From Dendrolimus kikuchii (lineage: Eukaryota > Arthropoda > Insecta > Lepidoptera > Lasiocampidae), in assembly GCA_019925095.2 (NCBI GenBank), contig CM034392.1:17092387-17156386 (forward strand): 64,000 nt of DNA, given 5' to 3'. Numbering within the stretch: position 1 is the stretch's first letter; every line of letters starts with the position of its first letter. Below the pieces are notes generated by a model. That model was not told the origin of the DNA, ran no database searches, and saw only the letters and a list, made by a program, of their open reading frames with translations. Positions 44,090-55,879 of the stretch are shown piece after piece. Made by a program: the position numbers and the translations under genes.

Positions 44090-45094
44090 TTAGGATCCCT
44101 TACGACTGGACAGCAATTCTTATATAGGTCTACTAGTATATGCTACCATCTATAATATTTTAAAATTGTAAATTAAACCTCATAAAATCTTATAACATCG
44201 CATATACATAAAACGGGTTTTCTTAAAGATGATGTGAAATCGACTGGACATAGATGCGATTGCGCCAAGAGTTGCGATATTCCTACTATTGCAGGTATAA
44301 TTATTTTTTAAATTCTTTAACCATCAAGATCACCTACGCAAAACTAGTTGTGTAAATACACATATGTATTAAATACACGAAGAAAACCTTTGTACCCTTT
44401 TTAAGCATATTGCGCGTATGGAGGGATGTGAGATTGGCCATAGTTAAATTTTATAAGTATATAGAAAAAAGTACCTACAGACGACAATTTAGAGTAATTT
44501 GTTCAATTCCATGCATCTAAAAATCAGTTAAATTCTCTGTTTGACACATTAGGGATTTTTAATACAATAAATACGATATGGCATTTTTGCGAAAGAGTTA
44601 TAAAACTATTTCACGGCTGGCGGTACCGATTGTAACATTTCTGGTGTTGCAAACGTTCAGAGGCAGCGTTAACCATTTTCCCTCAAGTTTGCTTTATTCC
44701 AGTACTAAAAAATATGCTTATCTTCACTCGCCAAAACAGTGACGACAGTCTAGTGTCAAACTTTTTTATGAGTTCTGCTGAGTTGTTTATAACAAACAAA
44801 CAGTTCGGAGTTCACAAAGTGATCGCATAGCTGAAACGTGACGAGAAGACCAAACAATTCATTGGTACCTTTGAAACAAAAGCTCTAAACTTAGTATTGG
44901 TGTCGGTGTATCTATAAATTGTTTTCAATGTTGAGAATTCGGGCCATAGCACAAAGGCAAGTTTGTTCACACCTCACAGTTTTCATACATAATTATTGTT
45001 TATTATTATATTACTTGTGCGTCAAACACTCATCTAATTAATTTATCGCGTGCTTACTTTGTAGCCACTTAGGTAGTAACATGCAATTTGTGGC
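44090..45094. other. AT-rich interval, nothing else recognised
   Basis: Apart from the possible SINE-like scrap at 44638-44690, I see no exon or repeat that can be named. Confidence 0.3.
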
Positions 45095-45232
45095 TAAATA
45101 TAGACATAGACAACACTTTATTGTTCACCAAAACAAAAATTACAAAAAAATGCACAACAAGACAATAGTTACTTGGTAAAACAAAAGGCGGCCTTACCGC
45201 TGAAAGCGATCTCTTCCAGGCAACCTGATGTA
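45095..45232 (-). mobile_element. LINE/SINE 3' tail containing AAGGCGGCC motif
   Basis: On the minus strand it reads GGTTGCCTGGAAGAGATCGC, TTTCAGCGGTAAGGCCGCCT and ends with AATAAAG followed by TGT-rich sequence. A second copy of the same tail lies at 48713-48840. This is a common lepidopteran retroposon 3' end with its own polyadenylation signal. Confidence 0.65.
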
Positions 45233-45859
45233 TATATAATATACCTACACAATTCTCAGAATATAAATAATTAGTCAAGTTTGTGTCAAACCACGCACAT
45301 TGAAGATTTTCGTAGAATAGTCACTGATTTTGAAATTGAACTATAATACACAAAAAAGTATTTTATCATAAATAAATTACTTATAATTCAAAAACTATGT
45401 AACCTATCTTACTCAAACTATTTTACATTGACAGTACTTTGTAAATTCTACCACCCTACATTTTGTTGAATTTATTACAATCACATTAGATTAAAAGTTA
45501 AAAGAAATATGTCACAATTTTAACGAGTACAGAAACGAATATATAGAGCCGCCATTTAAAAATTTATGATTAACGAATCGGTTTTCTTTAGCGGAAACTG
45601 AAAGGGGACGTCATACTCGACAGTTTTATTTTCCAAAAATATTTTTTTTTTAAAATTTATTATCCAATATGCTTACATTCATATACATTAGAAACCCATT
45701 TGAACTGAGGCACAGAAACCACATGGGTTCATTTGTGCCGCAGGGAGTGATGTACACAATATTGTTATATCAAAAATAGGAGCAGAGGCAAGTAATTGTT
45801 ATCATCATTCTAGTGTTTAGTTCTGATTTGATAATAAAAGCGGAGTTATCATCATTCTA

Positions 45860-46370
45860 GTATATGGTTCTCATGTTAGTTGCGGGTCTGCACATGTGAG
45901 TAGGAATCAATATAGAATCTTTTTAAATAATATTTGATTGATTTGTGGTTATTATTGTACTTGGATTGCAGGTCCTCTGGGAGATCATTTATAATAATTG
46001 GTATCATATATTCCTCGCAGCTTGTCCCATACACATTATTATATTTAGAAATAATATATTTACATGAGTCAGATCTCGGTCGTATGTATTAATTATAGTT
46101 AGGTCTAGTCTTCCTAACTAATAGTTCTGGTTTGTTACATTCAGTTAGTATTGAAAATTTAACCTTGTCAAATACACTCATAACCTTACAATATTTGAAT
46201 AATTCTTTATAATTATCTTTATGTTTAGATTTAATATTCTTGGGTACCAACTACTGTTTTTAATAAACGTAACTGAAGTTTGTATATATTTATTAGATAT
46301 ATTTTATATGTTCTACCATAACTAAGTAGACCGTAATTAACAACCGAATCTGCTAGAGCTACCTAAGGCT
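45860..46370 (-). mobile_element. LINE reverse-transcriptase C-terminal remnant, frameshifted
   Basis: On the minus strand, allowing frame changes, I read SVVNYGLLSYGRTYKIYL, NIYKLQLRLLKTVVGT, FSILTECNKPELLVRK, YGTSCEEYMIPIIINDLPED and LKRFYIDSY. The motif NYG(L)..YG.TY....L...QLRLLK is the thumb region found after the catalytic core in CR1/Jockey-like reverse transcriptases, and NDLPEDL..KYN marks the end. It is AT-rich and highly decayed. Confidence 0.55.
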
Positions 46371-46383
46371 TTCTATAGCTGGA

Positions 46384-46490
46384 GTACAGCAGACAGGTAG
46401 ACGGCCCACCTGATGGAAAGCGGTTACCGTTGCTTAGTATGGACCTTTGCAACACCAGATGTCACCAAGACGCTGCCGGCCTCGAAGAAA
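46384..46490 (-). mobile_element. SINE-like family, 3'-end fragment
   Basis: It matches only the 3' quarter of the family in reverse orientation (AGCAGACAGGTAGACGGCCC, ACCTGATGGAAAGCGGTTAC, TTTGCAACACC), then departs into different sequence (GCTGCCGGCCTCGAAG). The same partial match occurs at 30926. Confidence 0.6.
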
Positions 46491-46687
46491 TCTTATGACA
46501 TTTTTTTTTTAACTCTATATCGTAGCGCTGTGGATAAACCACAGCTGGGAGCTCATTCCAAATGCCTACGGTGAGCAAGAGAAACGCAAGAGAAATGTAT
46601 AAAATTACTCTTAATTTAACAATTATTGTAGGATATTGATAATTTTTGAGTAATAATTATGTGTTTTTGTGAAAAATGTGAAACTGG

Positions 46688-46778
46688 CAGACAGCACACA
46701 TATTTACATCGTAAGCCAAGCAAGTTACGCTTGTGTTATCGGTATAATCATACAATGGACAATTCTGGGGCCGATCCT
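46688..46778 (-). mobile_element. Fragment of the tRNA-derived SINE at 60409
   Basis: The reverse complement reads CGGCCCCAGAATTGTCCATT, GTAT, AACACAAGCGTAACTTGCTT and ATATGTGTGCTGTCTGCC, colinear with the body of the SINE at 60409-60612. The tRNA-like head is missing. Confidence 0.75.
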
Positions 46779-46992
46779 TTTATCTCTTAGACCACAGTAA
46801 ATAACAGAAAGTTCGTTTTACCAAAAATAATTCCAGAAATCGAACCTGTCTGTATTTCAATTGGCTAGCCGCGTAAGGGCTTCACTAATGCAATCATCCG
46901 CAGGCGCTGTCATTACGAATTAATATAGCGGTGGGTAAAGACTGAGTATAACTGAAGTGCATTTTTAATACTAATAAATATATATAAGAGTT

Positions 46993-47104
46993 ATGAATGT
47001 CAAAGAAGCAAGTGAGGTGTGTAAGAATAAGCCTAAATGGCGCTCTGTTGTTCGTGCCTACCCCGCAAGGGAACTGGCGTGAAGTTATGTATGTATGTAT
47101 GTAA
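46993..47104 (+). mobile_element. LINE 3' end, short copy with (TATG)n tail
   Basis: The frame MNVKEASEVCKNKPKWRS followed by AYPARELA and TGA (47080-47082) is the same C-terminus as in the LINE at 13593-14445, here on the plus strand. It continues with GAAGTTATG and TATG repeats. Only 29 codons remain, so the copy is severely 5'-truncated. Confidence 0.88.
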
Positions 47105-47109
47105 ATATA

Positions 47110-48712
47110 TATAAATAAACATACAGTTTATAGCTCTAAATAATTTAAATTATTAAAAAGTAAAGTAAATAATATAATAATTGTCATATAATGAGGAATA
47201 ATTATTATATTATGACTTCAGGTCATATTTTTAAACAAATTCTTGAAGATAGGAAGCCATTTGGCTAGACTAATAATTAATTTCAATTAATTTTGATATT
47301 TCAAGACGTTCTTTTGGTTTTGCTTAATAATTAAATTTGAATAGTTGCTTAGTAATTAGGTATCTACTCCCAAAATTATTTGTTGCTACCAGATCGCAAA
47401 TTAATTATAAACTGTCAAATACGGAAGGAAGTGATTTTGATTTCTAATTTTATACTCCATATATATTTAATTATCTATAATATAACAGAATTGTAAAATT
47501 TTACTCGCGATTTACTCATTAAATTAAAATAGAAATTGTGATTCGATTTCAGTACGTACACTTTCATTTATCAGCAGCTAACTTGAATGCTTACTACATA
47601 CTACTATATTTTTAATATACCTACTACCACCACTTTAATACCATTATAATTACTTTTTACAAGTGCTGACTTGGGATCAAGGAAGAAGATTACTAAGTAG
47701 GATGAGGTACGATGCTCAGTAAGTAACGAAAACTCCTAAATAAATGACACTATTGGTAATTTATTTGACTTTCTATTATTATTTAAAACATGTGAATTCA
47801 TATGATATGATTTAGACCAAATTAGTACCTAGTAGTGTTAAAATTTTGTTTTCAATATCTGACCGATTTGGTATGTAATAATAAAACGTCAAATGGGAGA
47901 GACGAATGTTCCGTGTATGTATGTAGTGTAGTGTAGTACTACTGTGTAACCTTTTAGGATTTCGGAGATTTTCTGAGCTATGTTGTATACTGGGTAATTA
48001 CTATTAGAGCCATAACCAAAGCCTGAAGCCTCTACACAGCAAATTTCGAGACCTTCGTTATAATTGATCATTTACTTTATATTAAATGAAATATTATAAT
48101 TATGAATTTTAGAAAGTTATGATGAGGATGCTACTATTTCGCTTCTATTCTTAATTATATCAATGTTTTTATTAATTAATTGTTCTGTGTTACAACAAAT
48201 AAGCATATCCACATTTTTCATTTATTCTCATTTTCAACAAATATTTTCCGTAGCTTGTGCATTTTCCAATAAAACTATGTTAGTACTAAATTGTATACGT
48301 TTGTTCGTGTTTTATTTATATGTAAATGCTAACTGCAATGACATGTATTCCAATGTTCCTACGTCCTACGTACTTACGTAGGTACTACAAATAACTAAGT
48401 CCACGCATATAAAGGGGCTCCGTTCAAGTGAGAAACGTGAACTGTTTCCTTCTTTTAGCTACGGAGTCACAAAGTAACATTTAAAAGAAGATATCCCACA
48501 TCTTAAAAATTACTTAACAAATCCCGTTCAAACTAGTTTTTTTAAAGTATTTTTAAAGCTCTACCAATTGGATTTTTCAGCATTATTCATCCTCATCCTC
48601 ATATACATCATCATCTTAGTTCAAAAGTTAGACGGGACACTATTTACGACTTTGGAAACCAATATGAGTAATTGCGATGTTTCAAAATCTGACTAACTAT
48701 ATCCTCAAGACT
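47110..48712. other. AT-rich interval, nothing recognised
   Basis: I see no exon or named repeat. Frames at 47889-48071 and 48163-48381 are rich in Phe, Ile, Asn and Tyr, with no recognisable content. A GTAGT pentamer run lies near 47925. Confidence 0.3.
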
Positions 48713-49350
48713 ATACAATACAATATACTCTTTATTGTACACGAACATTACATAGAAAAAATACACAAAAAACTTAGTTACTAAAAGGTAGTACAAGGCG
48801 GCCTTATTGCTAAAAGCAATCTCTTCTAGGCAACCTTTGGATGGATAAGATCTAATTACAGAGATACCGTTGGCGTGCAGTTGAAATAGATATTTATATA
48901 ATAAAAAAATAATTATAATACATATATTATAGTTATAAAAATATATACGTACATAGACATACAAAACAAACAATAAACACGTTATACAGTTAAATAGTGC
49001 TCTTTCACAAGGCTGTTAAAGGAATGGATAGATTTAGCAGACCGGACATCTGCCGGCAGAGGATTCCAGAGATGCACAGCTTGAACAGAGAAAACGATCT
49101 TGCGTAAATCTCCGTAGTATGTATCGGTGTTCAAGTCGCAACCCTCTGACGTGACTATGTAAATTGAAATAATTTTTCCAACATACATGTACCGACGATT
49201 TTTTATTTTTTGTTGTTGCACTGCACCATTGTGTAATTGTATACGGAACACACCTTTCAATAACATCCATATAAGCAAAACAAACATAGTTTCCAAGAAA
49301 AAATAAATGACATTCAAAGATTACGGATGTATGGAAATGATCTTGTGATG
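48713..49350 (-). mobile_element. LINE 3' end: RT C-terminus plus tail with AATAAAG
   Basis: The minus-strand frame 49317-48982 ends DLRKIVFSVQAVHLWNPLPA then DVRSAKSIHSFNSLVKEHY and a stop. FS.....LWN.LP..VR....FK is the usual end of CR1/Jockey-type reverse transcriptases. About 140 bp downstream comes the tail GGTTGCCTAGAAGAGATTGC, AATAAGGCCGCC, with AATAAAG, shared with 45095-45232. The co-orientation suggests one element. The upstream part of the frame lacks recognisable RT motifs. Confidence 0.6.
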
Positions 49351-51229
49351 ACATCATGACCCTATGTAGCCATAGGGTTCCATTTTTACTAAAATAGTAT
49401 AATAGTTACAAAACCCTAAAACAATAGCTGGCCTCGAAATCCGAAATTCACACTTAGATCCATTTACTCTAAGACGATGAATTAGCATAGATTATATATA
49501 ATTAAATGCTAAGTATATGACACGCGGCAAAGCACCAAGAGCTATAATTATTATTATTAAGACTAAAAACAATAATTATTTTTTGTCAATATAATTTATT
49601 AGCAAAGAAGTTTTTCCAAGGTTTTGAAGGGTTTTGTTGATATACACAATATTTATGTAAATTTATAGGTATATTTAGTTTTTTTAATTCTATTTTATTT
49701 TCGAAGGGGTTTTGTCACTGAGTGACAATGTCACCCCCGTAGACACATACATCAAATAGTACAAATAAAACAAAAATCACATTTCTTCAAGTCTTTTGCT
49801 TGCTGATATAGGGGAGGCCAAGATAGTGTTACAGACCTCCGTTATAGCTTCTATTTATTGTGTGTACACTTGCACTCTGGGCATACTCCATCAGCACGTT
49901 TAAAACATCATCTGGTACACCAGAGCTTGAACAAAGTGGTAACGAACAAGAACCATACAAATACACGAGAATTATAATTTGACTTTTGTCTACTGTCTTT
50001 GATATTCCTAGCGATTATTTTTTAAATTGGTTTAAATTTAAATCGCATACAGGGATATTAAAGACTCTGAAAATTGTAGAAGAAAAACACTCAAAGAAGA
50101 TTCTACGTTCCAACATGAACGTTTCAAACGCAACTGGGATTTACCACTAGGTCGAGTATGATGAAAATCCTTTTTCGAGAACTGCATTTTGTCTTATATA
50201 AAACCAACGTTTATATGATCTAAGTATAAAACTAAATGTGCCCATGACTTGATTCGCCCGTAACATTTAACCGATTTTCATTTCTTCTGAACCATACAAG
50301 ATGTTGAAATGGGACACATACGATAATTTAGGATAAATATTTTTTTCCTGGGTCCTATCCGCTATCGGAAACTGCTATCGGAAATAAGCAGATGTTTGGT
50401 TGTTTTAAATCGTGTAAGAAGGCAACATCCAATGATTTGCTTTCTTTCATTGAAGCTATATTTTGCGTCCAGGTCGAGGATGTGCGCTTGTTTTAGGCGT
50501 CTTTGTGGGACGTTGTGTAGCAGCTTCTAGGCGAGCTCATTTGGGTGAATCATTAGATTAGACGTTCATTATATCTTGTGCAGGTGTTGACAATCAGGAG
50601 ATTGTTTAAGAGAGGATGTAATTATGGGCTTCGGCCTGGTTGTAAATCAGGGTGCCTTTTTTATTGTCTTTAATATGGTGCGATCGGCGATACAGCAGGG
50701 ATCGCTTTGCACATTGATCGTTAACAATGTAATGAGTTTTATCGAAATATCGACAATATTATGTTCTTGTCTCATTATTTGAAATGGATACCTTAACTTT
50801 CAAAAATGATCGAAATTTTACTGCTCATTGGAAAAAGTGACCGCTCAAGAGTCGTGCTGAGGACTATACCTGTCATAAATTCTGAATGTATTCTAATTTG
50901 GCTGGATATCGATGGCGTTCCATGATCTCAGAGATCAATTTTCTTATTGATTAATGCTTTTCAAGAAAATAAATGTCAGACTCGTAATCTTAGAATAGGT
51001 ATGTATGTACTTTCTATTATTTTAGAATATATAACGGTATTATTATTACGTCAGCAATAAAAACGTGGTTGTACGCAAAAGGAAGATCATGTAATAAAAT
51101 AAGACTAATAAGTCTCAAATATACGTAGTATATAGGGTCGTATATTCATCTCTAGTGAAGTCTTGAATACGTCACTCGTATTTCGCAAAGTAATCGCTGC
51201 ATTTGCAAAGGTGATTACACTGTCTACTA
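49351..51229. other. AT-rich interval, nothing firmly recognised
   Basis: Frames are short and of low-complexity composition. The stretch 50440-50720 is a little GC-richer and free of obvious repeats, but gives no convincing exon on either strand. Confidence 0.3.
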
Positions 51230-51289
51230 AATTTTATTCTATATCATTATCTTCTTCTGTAACGTTGTGAGTTGAGTAGTTAGAGTGAG

Positions 51290-51485
51290 TAAGAAAATTC
51301 GATTTGGCTGTAAGCCTGCACGGCATACTCGGCTGGCTTCGGAGCTGTTCGTTCGCAACTACGAAATCAGCGGTAGTCGCAGCCGGTTGCTTCGTGCCGT
51401 GCGATCGTTTTAAAGACCATTTGTGGCGCGGTACGTTCCGCGACATCGAGCTGATTGACCGCAAACGGTGTAAACAAATATTCTT
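51290..51485 (+). other. GC-rich island, possible exon or promoter
   Basis: The stretch between about 51300 and 51470 is clearly GC-richer than its flanks (GGCATACTCGGCTGGCTTCG, CAGCGGTAGTCGCAGCCGG, GGCGCGGTACGTTCCGCG). A donor-like GTGTAA lies at 51470. Both strands are open across it, so the reading direction is uncertain; a plus frame reads FKDHLWRGTFRDIELIDRK. It may be a first exon, a regulatory CpG-type island or a transposon scrap. Confidence 0.25.
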
Positions 51486-51489
51486 TGAC

Positions 51490-53505
51490 AGAAACATTGT
51501 TCTTCATTGAGAATAATAAAAAGCACACACGCATATGTATTTACCCTCTGTCATATTTAATATATACGGTCATGAATCTAGATGGTTACGACGATGACTT
51601 TAAAAACAATAAAGGATTAAATGATCAGTTCCAATGAAGTTGAAGTGAAAGGAGCTCGTTTAGTTCTTGTGTCGGTGTAAACTGTGCTGTAGTGACCATT
51701 CTTGAAAGTAGACTGTTTTTCTATCTTTAGTGTTTTTTTATTCTCAAATTACCTACTATGGCAGTAAACTAAGTGTCGGTGGTCAAGAGGAGGGATTGTT
51801 CTAATAGAAACTAGTGCTAACCACTTACCTTGTTAAGTCAATGGTTTCACTTCAAGTTTTCGTCGACGTATGAATAGCCAATAAAAGTGAGTTTTGTAAT
51901 TTAATCGTTAATAGATATTATATAATCTTACGAACTAATTTAACTATCTACCTATTCCTGTAGATTGTTTATTACAATTATGAATATTGTTTTATATATC
52001 GAAAGATTTTTTAATTCTGCCTGGCAATTAATCCCGGTTGATTCTTTGACTTACTATCAAACTGTCGGTCTGTTTGTAAATAGGATTCGATTTCAACGAT
52101 GTTAAATTATTATTTCATGAAAAAATTTAATGAACTCTCCAAATCTTAGAAGGCTGCTCAATATTGCTTATTTTATATGAAAATTATCTGTGGCACAGAC
52201 AGTTGCTAACTTAGAGAGAAGGGTTTTAAGTAATTCATAAAATATCAAGTTTTAAAATATTGCAGCAAATAGGCTTCAGTTATAAGCTTCAACCAAATTA
52301 TAGGTCTTTCTCTTACTCCATACGATGGATGGAGTTTTTGTGGCAATTCGAAAAGACACAATTAAATTAACTTTTAATTGAACATAAAACACAATTCAGC
52401 AAAACACATTCTTTAAATCCCGCCAAAATGTCTATATACAAACATCAATAAGGCAATACTACCTTTCACAAATAGTAAAAGAAATGATAATTGACTGTTG
52501 TTACAAATATTGGTTAAACTTTACAATAGTGGTCACTGAATTTTAAGTAGTGGGTCGGAGGGAGGAGTTCTTCCTTCTGCAACCCCTATGTCTAGGAGAC
52601 ATGTAGTTTTTGAGATATGACTTTTTTTGTAAACATAACTTTACTTATTTTTTGCACTAATGGTGTACATGTTTCTTATGTCTAAAGACGAGAAATGCAA
52701 AAGAAAGGTAGTGGTCAAGGTAAAAAACATTCAAAACAGTCTAAAAACGCAGACTAAAGCCCATAAGTCACAAGCCAAGCGAGCGAAGCGAGTGTGCCAC
52801 GACAGCGGTTAACAAATGTCACAACCGATTATAACCATTATTAAAATAGTTATCAATGAATAAAGGGTGATCAGTTGGTTCTGGTATTCGCAGGCCGCTG
52901 CCGCGGCACGCCCTCTTCGCTCGCTCAGCTCGTGCGCTTTGGTCTAGGAACTAAGCTATCCTGACCAACTCACCGTTTTAGTCACTGGTCGCGACTTTCG
53001 ATCACACCTCACAACCTTAGTAGCTATAAATAAACCGTAAGGATGTCCGTAACTCAAATCATCATTAATTTACCTCTCGTTTATTTATATCATAACCAAA
53101 AATTCAGATAAAGGATTTCGGCAAAATCCAAAGTTAAGCAATGCAATCGAAGTCCAGTGAGAAAGCCAGTCAACGTAAAAATAATTAATATAACCAAAAT
53201 AGCGCAAGTCATCGAAAAATCTAAAACAAAACACAAAGTACATTCATATAACTAAAAGAGAAATGGAATAAAAAAGGCGGCAAATAGAGTATATCATTTT
53301 AAACATCGATTTTTTTAATAAATAATAAATCGATTAAAAACATACTACTAATTCAAACTCTCAATATATAAGCTAAAAAAATAATAATTCGTATTTATAA
53401 ATCGATATTATTTACATATCAAATGATTTCAAATCATTAAAAAATCTTAAATTTTATGCCACACTGTGCAAAAGTTCAGCTCAAATATTTTTATCTATCT
53501 ACTTA
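51490..53505. other. Interval with small repeat scraps, no gene recognised
   Basis: A donor-like AAAA/GTGAGT near 51889 could end a leader exon, but nothing else supports it. Around 52775-52800 and 52890-52930 the words AGCGAGCGAAGCGAGTG and CCGCGGCACGCCCTCTTCGC are GC-rich repeat scraps. The rest is AT-rich. Confidence 0.3.
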
Positions 53506-54712
53506 GTCCGGCCATAAATACTGTTACAATTAAAAAGAATCAAAATATTACATTCGAATTTGGATTTTGCGATATTAAAATGGAGTGGGGCGATAAAGAG
53601 AACCGAATCGCTGTGATTGCATTACACAAAGTAGGTATGGAGCCAAATGCAATTTTTAAAACTCTCCATACGCTTGGTATTAGTCAAATGTTTGTGTACC
53701 GGGCTATTAATAGGTACAATGAGACCTCCTCTGTTTGTGACAGAAAACGATCTGGCCATCCACGTAGTGTTCGTACGAAAAAGGTGGTCAAAGCAGCAAG
53801 GGAAAGAATTCGAAGAAATCCTGTCCAAAAGCCAACGATTTTATTTCGGGAGATGAAGATATCACCTAGAACCATGTCGCGTATTTTAAAAGATGATTTA
53901 GGACTTGCAACCTATAAGAGACGCACTGGTAATTTCTTAACTCATAATTTAAAAAAGAAGAGGGTGGTAAAATTGAAACAACTACTGAAGCGGTACGCAA
54001 AGGGAGGTCACAGAAAAAAATTGTTTACGGATGAGAACATTTTAACAAACAAAATGACCGTATTTATGCTCAAAGCTCTAAGGAAGCTTCTCAATTAGTC
54101 GACAGAGTGCAACGTGGGCATTATCCGTCTGCAGTGATGGTTTATTAGGGTGTTAGCTATGAAGGAGTGACTGATTCATATTTTTGTGAAAAAGGTATTA
54201 AAACATCGGCAAAAATGTATCAAGACACCATTCCTGAGAAGGTAGTTAAGCCCCTTAACAACACCATGTTCTATAACCAAGAATGGTCTTTCCAGCAAGA
54301 CTCGGCGCCGGGTCATAAAGCTCAGTCCACGCAGTCTTGGTTTGAAACGAACGTTTCGGACTTCATCAGAGCTGAAGACTGGCCGTCGTCTAGTCCCGAT
54401 CTTAATTCGCTGGATTATAATTTATGGTCAGTTTTAGAGAGTACGGCTTGTTCTAAACGCCATGATAATATGGAGTCCCTCAAACAATCCACACGATTGG
54501 CAGTGAAGAATTTTCCCATGGAAAGAGTGCCTGCTTCTATTGATAACTGGCCTCAACGTTTAAAACACTGTATTGCAGCCAACGGAGACCACTTCGAATA
54601 AGCTTATATATTTTAAATTGTTTTATATTTATGTATTAAACTAACACTGTAAAACTTATAAATGTTATTTCCAATAGAAAAAAAATCTTTGTTACAATAT
54701 TTATGGCAAGAC
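53506..54712 (+). mobile_element. Mariner/Tc1 DD37D element with inverted repeats and TA
   Basis: The 1207-bp unit has ends GTCCGGCCATAAATACTGTT (left) and, read from the right, GTCTTGCCATAAATATTGTA. TA lies on both sides (53504-53505 and 54713-54714), the mariner/Tc1 target. The transposase inside (53580-54601) is broken, so the copy could move only with help from another element. Confidence 0.88.
53580..54601 (+). pseudogene. DD37D mariner-like transposase pseudogene
   Basis: The ATG at 53580 starts MEWGDKENRIAVIALHKVGM, the first helix-turn-helix. SVCDRKRSGHPRSVRTKKVV is the linker with a GRPR-like motif, and ISPRTMSRILKDDLGL is the second helix-turn-helix. The first catalytic aspartate is in FTDE (near 54030). 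Just after it a small deletion shifts the frame, and near 54147 a TAG replaces the usual tryptophan. The second frame continues YFCEKGIKTSAKMYQDT, QEWSFQQDSAPGHKA (second Asp), and SSSPDLNSLDYNLW, where the third Asp is 37 residues after the second. It ends NWPQRLKHCIAANGDHFE and TAA. Apart from these two lesions the enzyme is well preserved, which suggests fairly recent inactivation. Confidence 0.9.
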
Positions 54713-54719
54713 TAGGTAT

Positions 54720-55315
54720 ATACATTTCAACAGTCTTTTTCATATGAGCCTGATTTAGATAAGGAGTCCCAGTATTGTTATAGCAATACTATTATTTACC
54801 ATCAATTAAAGCGATTACCTACGATAATATAATACGCTGACATAGGGAACTCTTCTATAAATAAGGGTGGTTTAATAAGAAAAACATATTCGTAATCTTT
54901 ATATCGAGGGCTTCATAACATATAGGCGTATACGCAAAAATGTCATTTTTTGTTGTTTACTAAAAACTATGTATGGTACAATTTAGAAAGTCTTACCAGT
55001 GTAACTAAAAAGAAGGGTATTCCAAATTTCAGCCTTATGCAATCAACTAGTTTTGTTTTATTCACAATTTTGTCCCTTGTGTAAAATTGCACTTTTGTCT
55101 GTTATTTGTTATAAAGCCCTCGATATAAGTGATACGCAACCTCTTGGTGTTTAATGCCGGTCCACTATCTATCCTACATCCATTTTTTTATATATATTAA
55201 CGTTCGTGTTAGTAGAAAATTAACATTAATATTAAAATTGATTTTTAATACTAAATTTCAAGTTTAGAAGTCCTGTAAATATACAAATACTACTATAAAT
55301 GCAAAAAGAAACGTC
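54720..55315. other. AT-rich interval, nothing recognised
   Basis: No exon or named repeat is seen. It separates the DD37D element from the GC-richer stretch at 55316. Confidence 0.3.
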
Positions 55316-55875
55316 TTGCACCTAATTTACCTGTACGCGTCCACAGACAGCTCTTTGGAGGTCGCGAGCGAAAATCATTATTGGCGTACACAGTTGGTCA
55401 CGTTACTGTATCCGTTCGCTTACGGCTCCAGCTCGCAGATGAGAGTACTAGGCTCTAGGGTCATAGCTCATTGGAGCTACCCGGCACTCTACCAGCACAG
55501 CTTCGTCATTCGGCGATCACTCATTACAGATAGGTGATCTGCTGGTGGAGGCCGCATTGTCAGCCAATATCGTGTAGTCAAAGAATCACTGAGTAGTCTG
55601 TCAGCGATTGGTACTAGGTTACATGTGAATCATTCACTAGTCTTACGCAGTCCATTCGGGACCAGCCCATTGGCAAAGTTAAGTAGCAGCGGGTTGTCAA
55701 CGAGTGGTTCATTCGCCGTCCACGCTAGGACAGCTTGCGAACGAGACGATAAGGTGACGGTATGGAGTTGATAAATGAGCGCATGTCATTACAAGACCAT
55801 ATTATAAACAATACTAACAACAAAATCCGAAACGGTGTTAGAGTGGTGCCGGGTAGCTCAAATGACCTACCACCA
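55316..55875. repeat. GC-richer unidentified stretch with inverted repeat
   Basis: The block 55330-55770 is markedly less AT-rich than its flanks and holds a plus frame (TDSSLEVASENHYWRTQLV ... HWSYPALYQHSFVIRRSL) that I do not recognise. The word GAGCTACCCGGCACTCTA near 55476 returns inverted near 55847 (TGCCGGGTAGCTC), with neighbouring similarity. The inverted repeat suggests a transposable element; an exon of an unknown gene is the alternative. Confidence 0.35.
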
Positions 55876-55879
55876 TTAT

